NCBI GenBank assembly: GCA_002501695.1
Contig: DANZ01000064.1
Location: forward strand, 1 to 5,282
From: Methanolobus sp. UBA474
GTDB lineage: Archaea; Halobacteriota; Methanosarcinia; Methanosarcinales; Methanosarcinaceae
DNA length: 5,282 bases
Direction: 5' to 3'
The notes beneath the pieces are model-generated. The model searched no databases and was not told where the DNA came from. It worked only from the letters and a program-made list of their open reading frames with translations. Shown piece after piece: positions 1-5,282 of the stretch (within the stretch, counting starts at the first letter, position 1; the number at the start of each line of letters is the position of its first letter). The position numbers and the translations under genes were made by a program.

Positions 1-2
1 TA

Positions 3-182
3 ATGGAGATCGTTGTTGATATTCGCAAGGTGTTCGGTGAGGAGGATCTAGAATATGAGGGTATCCTCCCGAGGACAGAAGTATCCTTACAGATAAGGCC
101 TGAGGCAGGTTCCCTGGTATTCTTTGATTTCACGACACCTGGAGCATACTTCGACCTCAAGTACATTTCACTGAGGTACTGA
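3..182 (+). CDS. Short hypothetical protein, or the C-terminal end of a longer one cut by the window edge
   Basis: A frame of 59 codons runs from ATG at base 3 to TGA at 180-182. The frame is also open through the two bases before the ATG, so this may be the tail of a longer protein that begins outside the window; no ribosome binding site can be judged. The first half is charged (an EEDLEYE stretch). The second half alternates polar and hydrophobic residues and ends in aromatic-rich strands (SLVFFDFTTP, then AYFDLKYISLRY), which looks like the closing beta-strands of an extracellular or pilin-like domain. I do not recognise the family. In favour of it being real: its stop lies exactly at the base of a hairpin followed by six T, as expected of a gene end, and nothing convincing is coded on the other strand here. 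Confidence 0.55.
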   Translation: MEIVVDIRKVFGEEDLEYEGILPRTEVSLQIRPEAGSLVFFDFTTPGAYFDLKYISLRY

Positions 183-218
183 CAATATCCGTAGGATATT
201 ATCATCAGTGACTTTTTT
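178..218 (+). terminator. Hairpin plus T-run between convergent genes
   Basis: Bases 184-190 (AATATCC) and 194-200 (GGATATT) form a perfect 7-pair stem with a GTA loop. An outer 5-pair stem joins ACTGA (178-182, containing the stop codon of the plus-strand frame) with TCAGT (205-209) across a small unequal internal loop. Six T follow at 213-218. This fits a transcription terminator for the plus-strand gene. The hairpin is symmetric, so it could also affect the minus-strand operon arriving from the right (stop at 226-228), but on that strand no T-run follows it. Archaeal termination depends mainly on the T-run, so the stem may rather protect the RNA 3' end. Confidence 0.6.
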
Positions 219-225
219 GGTGTTC

Positions 226-807
226 TCAGAAGTGGGACAACGTATACTTTTCGCCTGAAAGGACCAGTTCAAATGTATATTCGCCATTGACCGGACTCTC
301 AATGACAACTCCCATATTGTCCTGAACTGAATGAGGGTCAAGACCCCAGGTCCCTTCGGTGACAGTTCCTTTCATGAACCGGATCTCTTCCCCTTTGATA
401 GTAAAGCGGTTTCTTAGACCGTTATCATACTGGATGAGAAGTGTGTTATTTTCAGGGAGCCATCCGGAATTACTCAGGTTCCCGTCCGTATCCGGGTCTG
501 GGTCAACGCCAAGTGCGAGGAACCTCACATTCTCCGGGAGTGCCAGCGTGACCGTACACATCGAACCCTCCAAGCTTCCTGTATTTTCAAGATCCCTGGC
601 ATAGCCTTTCTGTATCGAGAGAAATTCCACCGAAAGGTCACTGATCTGTTCCTCTACATGATATCCTGCAAAAAAGGAGGAAACACTGTTCCATGAAACA
701 GCGACAAGCATAAGGATAACTCCCGTAACGGCCAGATAGAGGACTATCTTCAGAGGGACGGTGTCTATAGCCCTTATGTCCCGCAGAAAGCTCCTCTCTT
801 TTTCCAT
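226..807 (-). CDS. Single-pass membrane protein of unknown function, pilin-like N-terminus
   Basis: A 193-residue protein that I cannot assign to a named family. Residues 1-18 are charged (MEKERSFLRDIR, then AIDTVPLK), residues 19-39 form one hydrophobic membrane segment, and the remaining 150 or so residues are a soluble, beta-rich part, probably outside the cell. The RAIDTVPLK sequence before the hydrophobic stretch recalls the N-terminus of archaeal type IV pilin-like proteins, where a short basic leader is cut before such a helix, but the usual SPVIG-type motif is absent, so this is only a hint. Residues 104-109 read DPDTDG, within a DxDxDG pattern like a calcium-binding loop, although position 12 of that loop is Gly rather than Glu/Asp. 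There is one Cys (84). ATG at 807 is preceded by a strong GGAGGG site. It starts 14 bases after the pyrophosphatase stop, so it is probably the last gene of the KEOPS operon. Confidence 0.85.
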   Translation of the reverse strand: MEKERSFLRDIRAIDTVPLKIVLYLAVTGVILMLVAVSWNSVSSFFAGYHVEEQISDLSVEFLSIQKGYARDLENTGSLEGSMCTVTLALPENVRFLALGVDPDPDTDGNLSNSGWLPENNTLLIQYDNGLRNRFTIKGEEIRFMKGTVTEGTWGLDPHSVQDNMGVVIESPVNGEYTFELVLSGEKYTLSHF

Positions 808-821
808 GCGATCCCTCCTGG

Positions 822-1367
822 TCAGTCAAGCCATTCACAGAACTTATCAAGCGCCCTTCTGCGGTGTGAAACCTTGTTCTTTTCCTCATCTCCGAGTTCC
901 CCGAAGGTCTTCCCCTCGTATTCGAAAATGGGATCATAACCAAAGCCACCTGTTCCGCGTTCCTCAAAGGCTATCTTTCCCAGGACAGTCCCGGCAAATA
1001 CCAGTGGCTCTTCACCAGGTTCACAGTAACCTATGACCGACTTGAAAAAGGCTGTCCTGTCCTCTTCCTCTTCCATGAGCTTCAGGACCTTTTTATTGCC
1101 CAGATGCTCCTCCACAAAGGCGGAATATGGTCCGGGGAATCCGTTAAGGGCCTTTATGAAAAGACCGGAATCATCGACCATCACAGGCATTCCCAGTTTT
1201 TCAGCTGTCCATCTGGCCCCATAGGCTGCTATAGGCTCGAGTTCGTCCTCCTGCAGTTCCGGATAGCCGTCACTGTTCTGAACCACTTCTATGCCTTTTG
1301 CTGCAAGGATGTCCCTGGCTTCCCTTAATTTCCCTTTATTGCCTGTAACAAAAACTATCTTACGCAT
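822..1367 (-). CDS. XTP/dITP pyrophosphatase (Ham1/RdgB family, non-canonical purine NTPase)
   Basis: Cytosolic house-cleaning enzyme that hydrolyses ITP, dITP and XTP to the monophosphate and pyrophosphate, keeping deaminated purines out of RNA and DNA; Mg2+-dependent and usually dimeric in this family. The 181 residues are the usual full length. Family motifs are in order: the N-terminal phosphate-binding FVTGNKGK (6-13), the acidic metal/catalytic DDSGL (65-69), NGFPGPYSA (75-83), the base-recognition GGFGYDPIF (140-148), and SHRRRAL (167-173). No key residue is missing. The ATG at 1367 overlaps the end of bud32 by 8 bases and has a GAGG site five bases upstream, within the bud32 coding region, which implies coupled translation. 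The next gene starts 14 bases after its stop. Assignment of family is secure; exact substrate preference is inferred from the family. Confidence 0.96.
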   Translation of the reverse strand: MRKIVFVTGNKGKLREARDILAAKGIEVVQNSDGYPELQEDELEPIAAYGARWTAEKLGMPVMVDDSGLFIKALNGFPGPYSAFVEEHLGNKKVLKLMEEEEDRTAFFKSVIGYCEPGEEPLVFAGTVLGKIAFEERGTGGFGYDPIFEYEGKTFGELGDEEKNKVSHRRRALDKFCEWLD

Positions 1368-1932
1368 ATCTGCCTCTTTTTTCTATCTCCGTTACCCTGT
1401 CAAGCACTTCGTCAGCGCCGGTAAAAACATGTCTGTACCCTCTGCAGAAGGCTTCTGTCAGGGACTTGTGGTCATGATGAGTGCTTTCAAAGGTCTGGAA
1501 AAGGACATGCACATCCACGCCTCTGGCCTCGACACCGCAGTTCATGAAAGACAGCCCGAAATCTATCATGTAGAGCCTGTCATTGTAAAGTATCAGGTTG
1601 GATGTGGTCAGGTCGCCGTGTATGATGCCTCCTGTATGCAGGAGTCCTACAAGTTTCCCGAGGCGCTCGCTCAGTTCATCGTTGATGACGTGTTTCAATG
1701 GCGTTCCCGGTATATACTGCATCCGGATGACAGAGTTCTCCACATCATAGATGATGGGGGTCGGTATCCCAAGACGCCTGGCTTCTGACATGAGGCGGCT
1801 TTCAGCCTTTGTCCTCTCTTTTCGGATGCGCTCATCCAGTTCCCTGAGACGGTACCGTTTGGCCACTCTATCCTTTGTGAGATATCCACCTTCCAGTTTG
1901 ACTGTTGCTTCAGCTCCATTTGTAAGCTCCAT
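1360..1932 (-). CDS. bud32: KEOPS complex kinase/ATPase subunit Bud32 (PRPK family), separate from Kae1
   Basis: Small atypical protein kinase of the KEOPS complex; it binds Kae1 and its ATPase activity supports tRNA t6A37 synthesis. All 190 residues expected of a stand-alone archaeal Bud32 are present: a reduced N-lobe starting at NGAEA (5-9), the probable ATP-binding Lys20 in LTKDRVAKRYR, the conserved DERIRKERTKAESRL run (33-47), helix-C Glu50 in SEARRLGIPTP, the catalytic loop HGDLTTSN (105-112, Asp107), the metal-binding DFG (124-126), the ARGVDVHVLFQTFEST signature (137-151), and the basic tail EKRGRYA. ATG at 1932 follows a modest GGTGG site with a 4-base spacer. It lies 33 bases after kae1 in the same frame; in many euryarchaea the two are one fused protein. 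No in-frame standard start lies between the kae1 stops and this ATG. It overlaps the pyrophosphatase gene by 8 bases. Confidence 0.95.
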   Translation of the reverse strand: MELTNGAEATVKLEGGYLTKDRVAKRYRLRELDERIRKERTKAESRLMSEARRLGIPTPIIYDVENSVIRMQYIPGTPLKHVINDELSERLGKLVGLLHTGGIIHGDLTTSNLILYNDRLYMIDFGLSFMNCGVEARGVDVHVLFQTFESTHHDHKSLTEAFCRGYRHVFTGADEVLDRVTEIEKRGRYA

Positions 1933-1965
1933 TATACCACCATCAATAATATACGTCCTTCAGCA
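1933..1965 (-). other. In-frame kae1-bud32 spacer with a second TGA
   Basis: Reading on in the kae1 frame past its TGA (1966-1968), the codons are TGC, TGA (1960-1962), then nine sense codons (RTYIIDGGI) and the ATG of bud32. The two genes are therefore in one frame, separated by two stop codons and 33 bases. The spacer also carries the GGTGG (1937-1941) that probably serves bud32. Whether it is a relic of a fusion linker or an ordinary intergenic gap cannot be settled from this sequence alone. Confidence 0.7.
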
Positions 1966-2958
1966 TCATTCAAGCCATGTGACATCCACATCATCAGGCC
2001 TGAAATTAGGATTGACATGTGAGTTCTCTATGCTCATGACATCTCCTGAGCTATACATCAGAAGACCAAGATAGGCGATCATCGCTCCGTTATCTCCCAT
2101 GTAACGTTTCTCAGGCACATGGAATGATACGCCCCTGTCACTGCACATGATGTCCAGCATTTCCCGAAGTCTCATATTGGCTCCCACACCGCCTGCCAGC
2201 AGGACCTCGTTCTTGCCGGTGTGTGCAAGGGCGCGCTCGGTAACCTCCACTATCATAGAAAAGGCGGTTTCCTGCAGTGAATAACATACATCCTCCAGAG
2301 AATTGCGTTTAAGCGCTTCTGTTGCAGCAGTAGAAAGTCCTGAGAAGGAGAGGTCCATACCCTTTACCACATAGGGCAGAGGTATGTAGTTAGTGGACTT
2401 CTTCGCAAGCTGCTCTATCTTTGGACCCCCCGGATGGCTTAAGCCCGCGCTTCTTGCGAACTTATCGAAAGCGTTCCCAAGACCGATGTCCAGTGTCTCG
2501 CCAAATACGCGGTATCTTCCCATCCTGTATGCAAGTACCTGGGAGTTCGCACCGCTGACATAGAGGGTGACAGGGTCCCTGGCGGGAGTTTTCCAGCGCC
2601 CGATCTCTATGTGTGCCAGGCAGTGATTGACTCCCACAAGCGGCACGTTGAATTTGATAGCCAGCATCCTTGCGGCCGTTGCCACAGTTCGCAGGCAGGC
2701 GCCAAGCCCCGGTCCCTGTGAGAATGCAATGGCATCAATGTCTGAAGGCGTGATACCTTTTCTTTTTGCTTCCTCCAGCACCTTCCTGATAACAGTGGAA
2801 GCATATCTGGCATGGTGCTGGGCCGCCTCACGCGGATGAATACCGCCGGTTGCGGGGCTGTAGGTGTCTGTGACCTCTGCAATGACATCTTTTTCATTAA
2901 CGATGGCCGCGCTGAGATTCCATGCGGTACCCTCTATGCCCAGGACTGTTCCTTTCAA
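1966..2958 (-). CDS. kae1: KEOPS catalytic subunit Kae1 (tRNA t6A37 threonylcarbamoyltransferase, TsaD/Qri7 family)
   Basis: Transfers the threonylcarbamoyl group from threonylcarbamoyl-AMP (made by a Sua5/TsaC enzyme, not in this window) to N6 of A37 in ANN-decoding tRNAs. The 330 residues match the usual archaeal Kae1 length of about 325. It is an ASKHA-fold protein: GIEGTAWNLSAAIV (7-20) is the first phosphate loop; GGIHPREAAQHHA (38-50) follows; metal ligands are His112 and His116 in NHCLAH and Asp289 in YMGDNGAMIAY; also VSGANSQV (134-141), LGNAFDKFAR (160-169), HPGGPKIE (175-182), SFSGLSTA (204-211) and AGGVGANMRLREM (255-267). The start is TTG at 2956-2958: a stop lies two codons upstream, the first in-frame Met is residue 98, and GGAG lies eight bases before the TTG. 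The protein ends VDVTWLE at a TGA, where fused homologues would continue into Bud32. Confidence 0.97.
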   Translation of the reverse strand: MKGTVLGIEGTAWNLSAAIVNEKDVIAEVTDTYSPATGGIHPREAAQHHARYASTVIRKVLEEAKRKGITPSDIDAIAFSQGPGLGACLRTVATAARMLAIKFNVPLVGVNHCLAHIEIGRWKTPARDPVTLYVSGANSQVLAYRMGRYRVFGETLDIGLGNAFDKFARSAGLSHPGGPKIEQLAKKSTNYIPLPYVVKGMDLSFSGLSTAATEALKRNSLEDVCYSLQETAFSMIVEVTERALAHTGKNEVLLAGGVGANMRLREMLDIMCSDRGVSFHVPEKRYMGDNGAMIAYLGLLMYSSGDVMSIENSHVNPNFRPDDVDVTWLE

Positions 2959-2966
2959 ATTTTATT

Positions 2967-2970
2967 CTCC
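2967..2970 (-). promoter_or_regulatory. Ribosome binding site that decides the TTG start of kae1
   Basis: GGAG on the minus strand, eight bases before the TTG at 2958. With the stop codon TAA two codons upstream and no ATG or GTG nearby, this site supports TTG as the true start of kae1. Confidence 0.65.
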
Positions 2971-2990
2971 AGCGCTTAATGGTCAGCTTC

Positions 2991-3008
2991 ATAATATTAA
3001 TTTTGCTG
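2991..3008 (-). promoter_or_regulatory. Possible BRE/TATA element for the kae1 operon
   Basis: On the minus strand the end of the peptidase gene reads CAGCAAAATTAATATTAT: an A-rich BRE-like part followed by an AT-rich TATA-like core. A start about 25 bases downstream of the core would leave a leader of some 10-15 bases containing the GGAG of kae1, a plausible geometry. The core is not a good match to TTTATATA and AT-rich ends of genes are common, so this is only a candidate. Without it the KEOPS genes would be read through from the peptidase gene, 38 bases upstream. Confidence 0.25.
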
Positions 3009-5282
3009 TCCTCTCCTGAAGAAATAGGCGGCTGTGAGTATAAGGCCGGTGAGCCCCGCAAATACGCCATAGAGCAGGCTCCTATCATGGCCTTCATTGC
3101 TATTTCCGCCTGCCTGCGTCCAGGATTCTGTATTTGTGCTGTCTTCCTGCTCAAGGGGAATAATTCCTGTCTCTCCTCCCTGCATGGCCAGTGCAAGCTG
3201 TTTGCCTGTGATGGCAAAGGGTGAGAAGCCCGGAGTCTTTGCCTCAAAGTAAATGTAATCCTTATCAGAGCCTGTCTGTTCTGTGGTGAGCTCCTCCCAG
3301 GACCCGCCTGAGTACCTGTTAAGGCTTATGGAGCAGGTATCGATGCTATTCTCAAGCACCCATGTCCTGTTGACCCTGAACCCGATCACCGGATCCATAA
3401 TATTGCTCTCGGTGGCGTAGCCTGTCTTGCCTACCCAGATGTTAATGTTCCTGTAAGTGATGTCAGGAGCTGTGCTCACTGCAAAAGCTGATGTATTCTT
3501 CAGGACTTCTATAGTGGTGGTTATCTTGCCTGCATTCTTAAGCGATATGTACCTTATATACTGCACGTCATTCACCTCGTTGTCGAAATCAAATGCAGTG
3601 ACCGTGTCCTTCGTGGTGCTGACTGAAAGTACATCCTTGAATACAATATTATCGGCGCTCTCCCCGCTGGAGCCTCCTCCGCCGCCACCGCTTCCTCCCG
3701 GATATGTTGCAACGGTCTGGCTTGTTGTTACACTGATGTTGGACCATTCTCCGATGTTACCAACAAAGTCGATCGCTCTGAGACTGTAAGTGTGGGTCGT
3801 ACCTGCTGGCAGCCCGCTATCTGTCAGCATCGGGTCGGATATGGTTGTGAGAAGAGCACCATTCCTCCATAGTTCCACATGGTCAGTATCGGGTGAATTT
3901 TCCCAGGTAAGGGTAATGGATGCAGTAGTCCTGGAGTTTGAAAGCCCGCTGATGGTGGGCGCTGTGTTATCCTCAAGGGGGGCATATAAGCTCAGGTGAG
4001 TGATATTCGTGGTAATGGTCCGTTCAGAGCCGTTAACCATGCTCCTGAACGGCACCCATCTCTCTTCATCCGGGTCGTACCAGGCAATTGTGAGTTTCCC
4101 TGTATTATCCACCATATCCGGATCATATCCGAGTGTCAGCGAGACATTCCTGCCAAACTGATGCGACTGATCAGGGTTAGACCCGTTCAGCACTCTCATG
4201 TCGATGACGGGCCCTGCGAGATCGGATCCGCTTTCGGGGTCCTGGCCTTTGACAGCAGCAGCAGATACGCTCCCCGGATTGACGGATGTGCCTGTTATGT
4301 TGAAGTCGAGGACCGGGCAGGAAACATTTTCAATACCTGGGATGATAAGCGTTGCTTCATCGCTTCCGGAAATATTGAAAGTCTTTCCCACGTTAAGGTA
4401 GATAGTGGTGCAGGAACTGGAATATTCCTGCTGCGAATAATTAAGAATGGAAGTGACATTCACGATGTTAGTTCCATTTAAAAGCGGAATATTGCTGATA
4501 TCGAATGCACCGTTTGAAACCGGGCAAGAACTGTTGGTTATGTTTCCATTCACGTAAACGGAAATATTCGTTGCGATCCCTGCTGTCCCGTTCATCGAAA
4601 AGTTATTTTCGGGCAGGTAGTATATGGTTCCGGATGCAGGCGAAGTAATCACCGGCTGGCCTGAGAAAACGGTGAAATTGACAATGGTGGAAATTGCCTG
4701 TCCTGTGATCTCGCGTGCAAATGCCGATAAACTATGATGGCCATCCGTGAGAGCAAGAGTAGTGTCAAAGGAATAGTCCCTGACCACAGTGGAGTTATCT
4801 CCATTGTTAATGGTGTACCATATATCACTGTATCTGTGCGTACTTATATTGATATCAATACTCCCGTTCTGTATAACTGCATCCTCGGTGATTCCCTGGA
4901 CTGCGATCTCATTATCTTCTTTAAAAGAAATAACGAGGGAAGAATACTGTGGACCCATCGCAATCCGGGTTGCATTTATATATATTCTATAAGTTCCGAC
5001 ATCCGGGGTCGGTATATTCACGCATTCTACATTATTCCTGTTATCGGGGACATCTCCGCCGTTTCCAAGGTGTGCCTCTCCATGTGGTCCGATGACTACG
5101 AGATCAAGGTCATTCACAAGCTGTGGGATCACAGAAGCATTTCCTGGATAGTCAGTCCACACAAGTGTGATTCGGAGTGGCTGTGTTGCATAATTTAGAT
5201 CATAGGTAATGTTCCATGAATTCCCTGTATCATTTAGTCTTACTCTATCATGATATTTTACTGCCACAGAATTATGAGGGAA
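2997..5282 (-). CDS. Cell-surface S8 (subtilisin-like) peptidase, C-terminal part only; catalytic domain beyond the window
   Basis: The frame is open to the right edge (five codons, FPHNS, precede the GTG at 5267), so the gene is cut at its 5' end; residues below are counted from that GTG. Residues 1-115 match the beta-sandwich that follows the protease domain in many S8 peptidases: PLRITLVWTDYPG (30-42), PQLVNDLDLVV (48-58), DNRNNVECV (75-83), GTYRIYINA (91-99). The Asp-His-Ser catalytic domain and signal peptide should lie upstream. Next come an Ig-like repeat (about 120-201, ending DGHHSLSAFAREITGQ and NFTV), a second Ig-like domain (205-292), a beta domain with WYDPDEERWVPF (397-408) and THLSLYAPL (423-431), a fibronectin type III domain (435-515), a Gly/Ser hinge (523-536), a PGF-pre-PGF type domain (540-690, TPGFSPFAITG at 678-688), a Gln/Asn/Glu-rich stalk, and one membrane segment (730-749) with the tail FRRGQQN. 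About 26 N-glycosylation sequons fit an exported, membrane-anchored glycoprotein. Substrate unknown. Confidence 0.88.
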   Translation of the reverse strand, partial: FPHNSVAVKYHDRVRLNDTGNSWNITYDLNYATQPLRITLVWTDYPGNASVIPQLVNDLDLVVIGPHGEAHLGNGGDVPDNRNNVECVNIPTPDVGTYRIYINATRIAMGPQYSSLVISFKEDNEIAVQGITEDAVIQNGSIDINISTHRYSDIWYTINNGDNSTVVRDYSFDTTLALTDGHHSLSAFAREITGQAISTIVNFTVFSGQPVITSPASGTIYYLPENNFSMNGTAGIATNISVYVNGNITNSSCPVSNGAFDISNIPLLNGTNIVNVTSILNYSQQEYSSSCTTIYLNVGKTFNISGSDEATLIIPGIENVSCPVLDFNITGTSVNPGSVSAAAVKGQDPESGSDLAGPVIDMRVLNGSNPDQSHQFGRNVSLTLGYDPDMVDNTGKLTIAWYDPDEERWVPFRSMVNGSERTITTNITHLSLYAPLEDNTAPTISGLSNSRTTASITLTWENSPDTDHVELWRNGALLTTISDPMLTDSGLPAGTTHTYSLRAIDFVGNIGEWSNISVTTSQTVATYPGGSGGGGGGSSGESADNIVFKDVLSVSTTKDTVTAFDFDNEVNDVQYIRYISLKNAGKITTTIEVLKNTSAFAVSTAPDITYRNINIWVGKTGYATESNIMDPVIGFRVNRTWVLENSIDTCSISLNRYSGGSWEELTTEQTGSDKDYIYFEAKTPGFSPFAITGKQLALAMQGGETGIIPLEQEDSTNTESWTQAGGNSNEGHDRSLLYGVFAGLTGLILTAAYFFRRGQQN

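Noticed and set aside
1291..1788. Plus-strand open frame of 165 codons opposite bud32 and the pyrophosphatase gene
   Set aside because: Antisense to two enzymes whose complete motif sets are intact; no domain is recognisable in it.
1960..1968. TGA codons after Kae1 as selenocysteine or readthrough sites
   Set aside because: Both halves are complete without readthrough, bud32 has its own ATG and a binding site, and UGA recoding is not known from the lineage suggested here.
2897..3247. Minus-strand frame of 116 codons spanning the peptidase end and the kae1 start, including a small frame from ATG at 2992
   Set aside because: Out of frame with both real genes and composed of their codons read in a shifted frame; no ribosome binding site of note before the internal ATG.
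3671..3701. Short GGA/GGC-type repeat as a possible microsatellite or regulatory repeat
   Set aside because: It encodes the Gly/Ser hinge between the Fn3 and PGF-pre-PGF type domains, a usual feature of such surface proteins; the codons are mixed rather than a perfect repeat.
3996..4481. Plus-strand open frame of 161 codons opposite the peptidase gene
   Set aside because: Antisense to the WYDPDEERWVPF beta domain; cysteine- and histidine-rich translation typical of a shadow frame.
4734..5198. Plus-strand open frame of 154 codons opposite the peptidase gene
   Set aside because: It lies wholly antisense to a frame with clear S8-associated and Ig-like motifs; its translation is low in recognisable motifs and no ribosome binding site was evident.
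1..5282. CRISPR arrays, insertion sequences, tRNA or rRNA genes, defence systems
   Set aside because: No direct-repeat array, transposase motif, terminal inverted repeats or tRNA-like cloverleaf was seen; the window is almost fully occupied by the genes listed.

Overview
The window looks like chromosomal DNA of a methanogenic archaeon, most probably of the order Methanosarcinales. The evidence is a KEOPS gene pair of archaeal type (Kae1 and Bud32), an archaeal XTP/dITP pyrophosphatase, and a large secreted protein ending in a PGF-pre-PGF type domain with the motif TPGFSPFAITG, a module common in the surface proteins of these methanogens. Ribosome binding sites of the GGAGG/GGTG kind also fit. 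The order-level assignment is an inference from protein resemblance, not from a search.

Layout. A short plus-strand reading frame (3-182) ends at a hairpin followed by a run of T. Everything else lies on the minus strand, and reads from the right edge toward the left: the C-terminal 761 codons of a cell-surface S8 (subtilisin-like) peptidase whose catalytic part lies beyond base 5282; then Kae1 (1966-2958), Bud32 (1360-1932), XTP/dITP pyrophosphatase (822-1367) and a small membrane-anchored protein of unknown function (226-807). Gaps are 38, 33, -8 (overlap) and 14 bases, so the last four genes look like one transcription unit. The peptidase may or may not be read through into it. The operon converges on the plus-strand frame, with only 43 bases between the two stop codons. 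No stretch over 300 bases lacks a gene.

Function. Kae1 and Bud32 are the catalytic and the kinase/ATPase subunits of the KEOPS complex, which puts the threonylcarbamoyl group on A37 of ANN-decoding tRNAs. The pyrophosphatase clears deaminated purine nucleotides (ITP, XTP, dITP). Together they make a housekeeping quality-control operon. The peptidase and the small membrane protein are envelope proteins with no obvious functional link to it.

The most interesting point is that Kae1 and Bud32, usually one fused polypeptide in Methanosarcinales as I recall them, are here two genes in the same reading frame, separated by TGA-TGC-TGA and a short open linker. I saw no sign of a new defence, mobile or CRISPR system.
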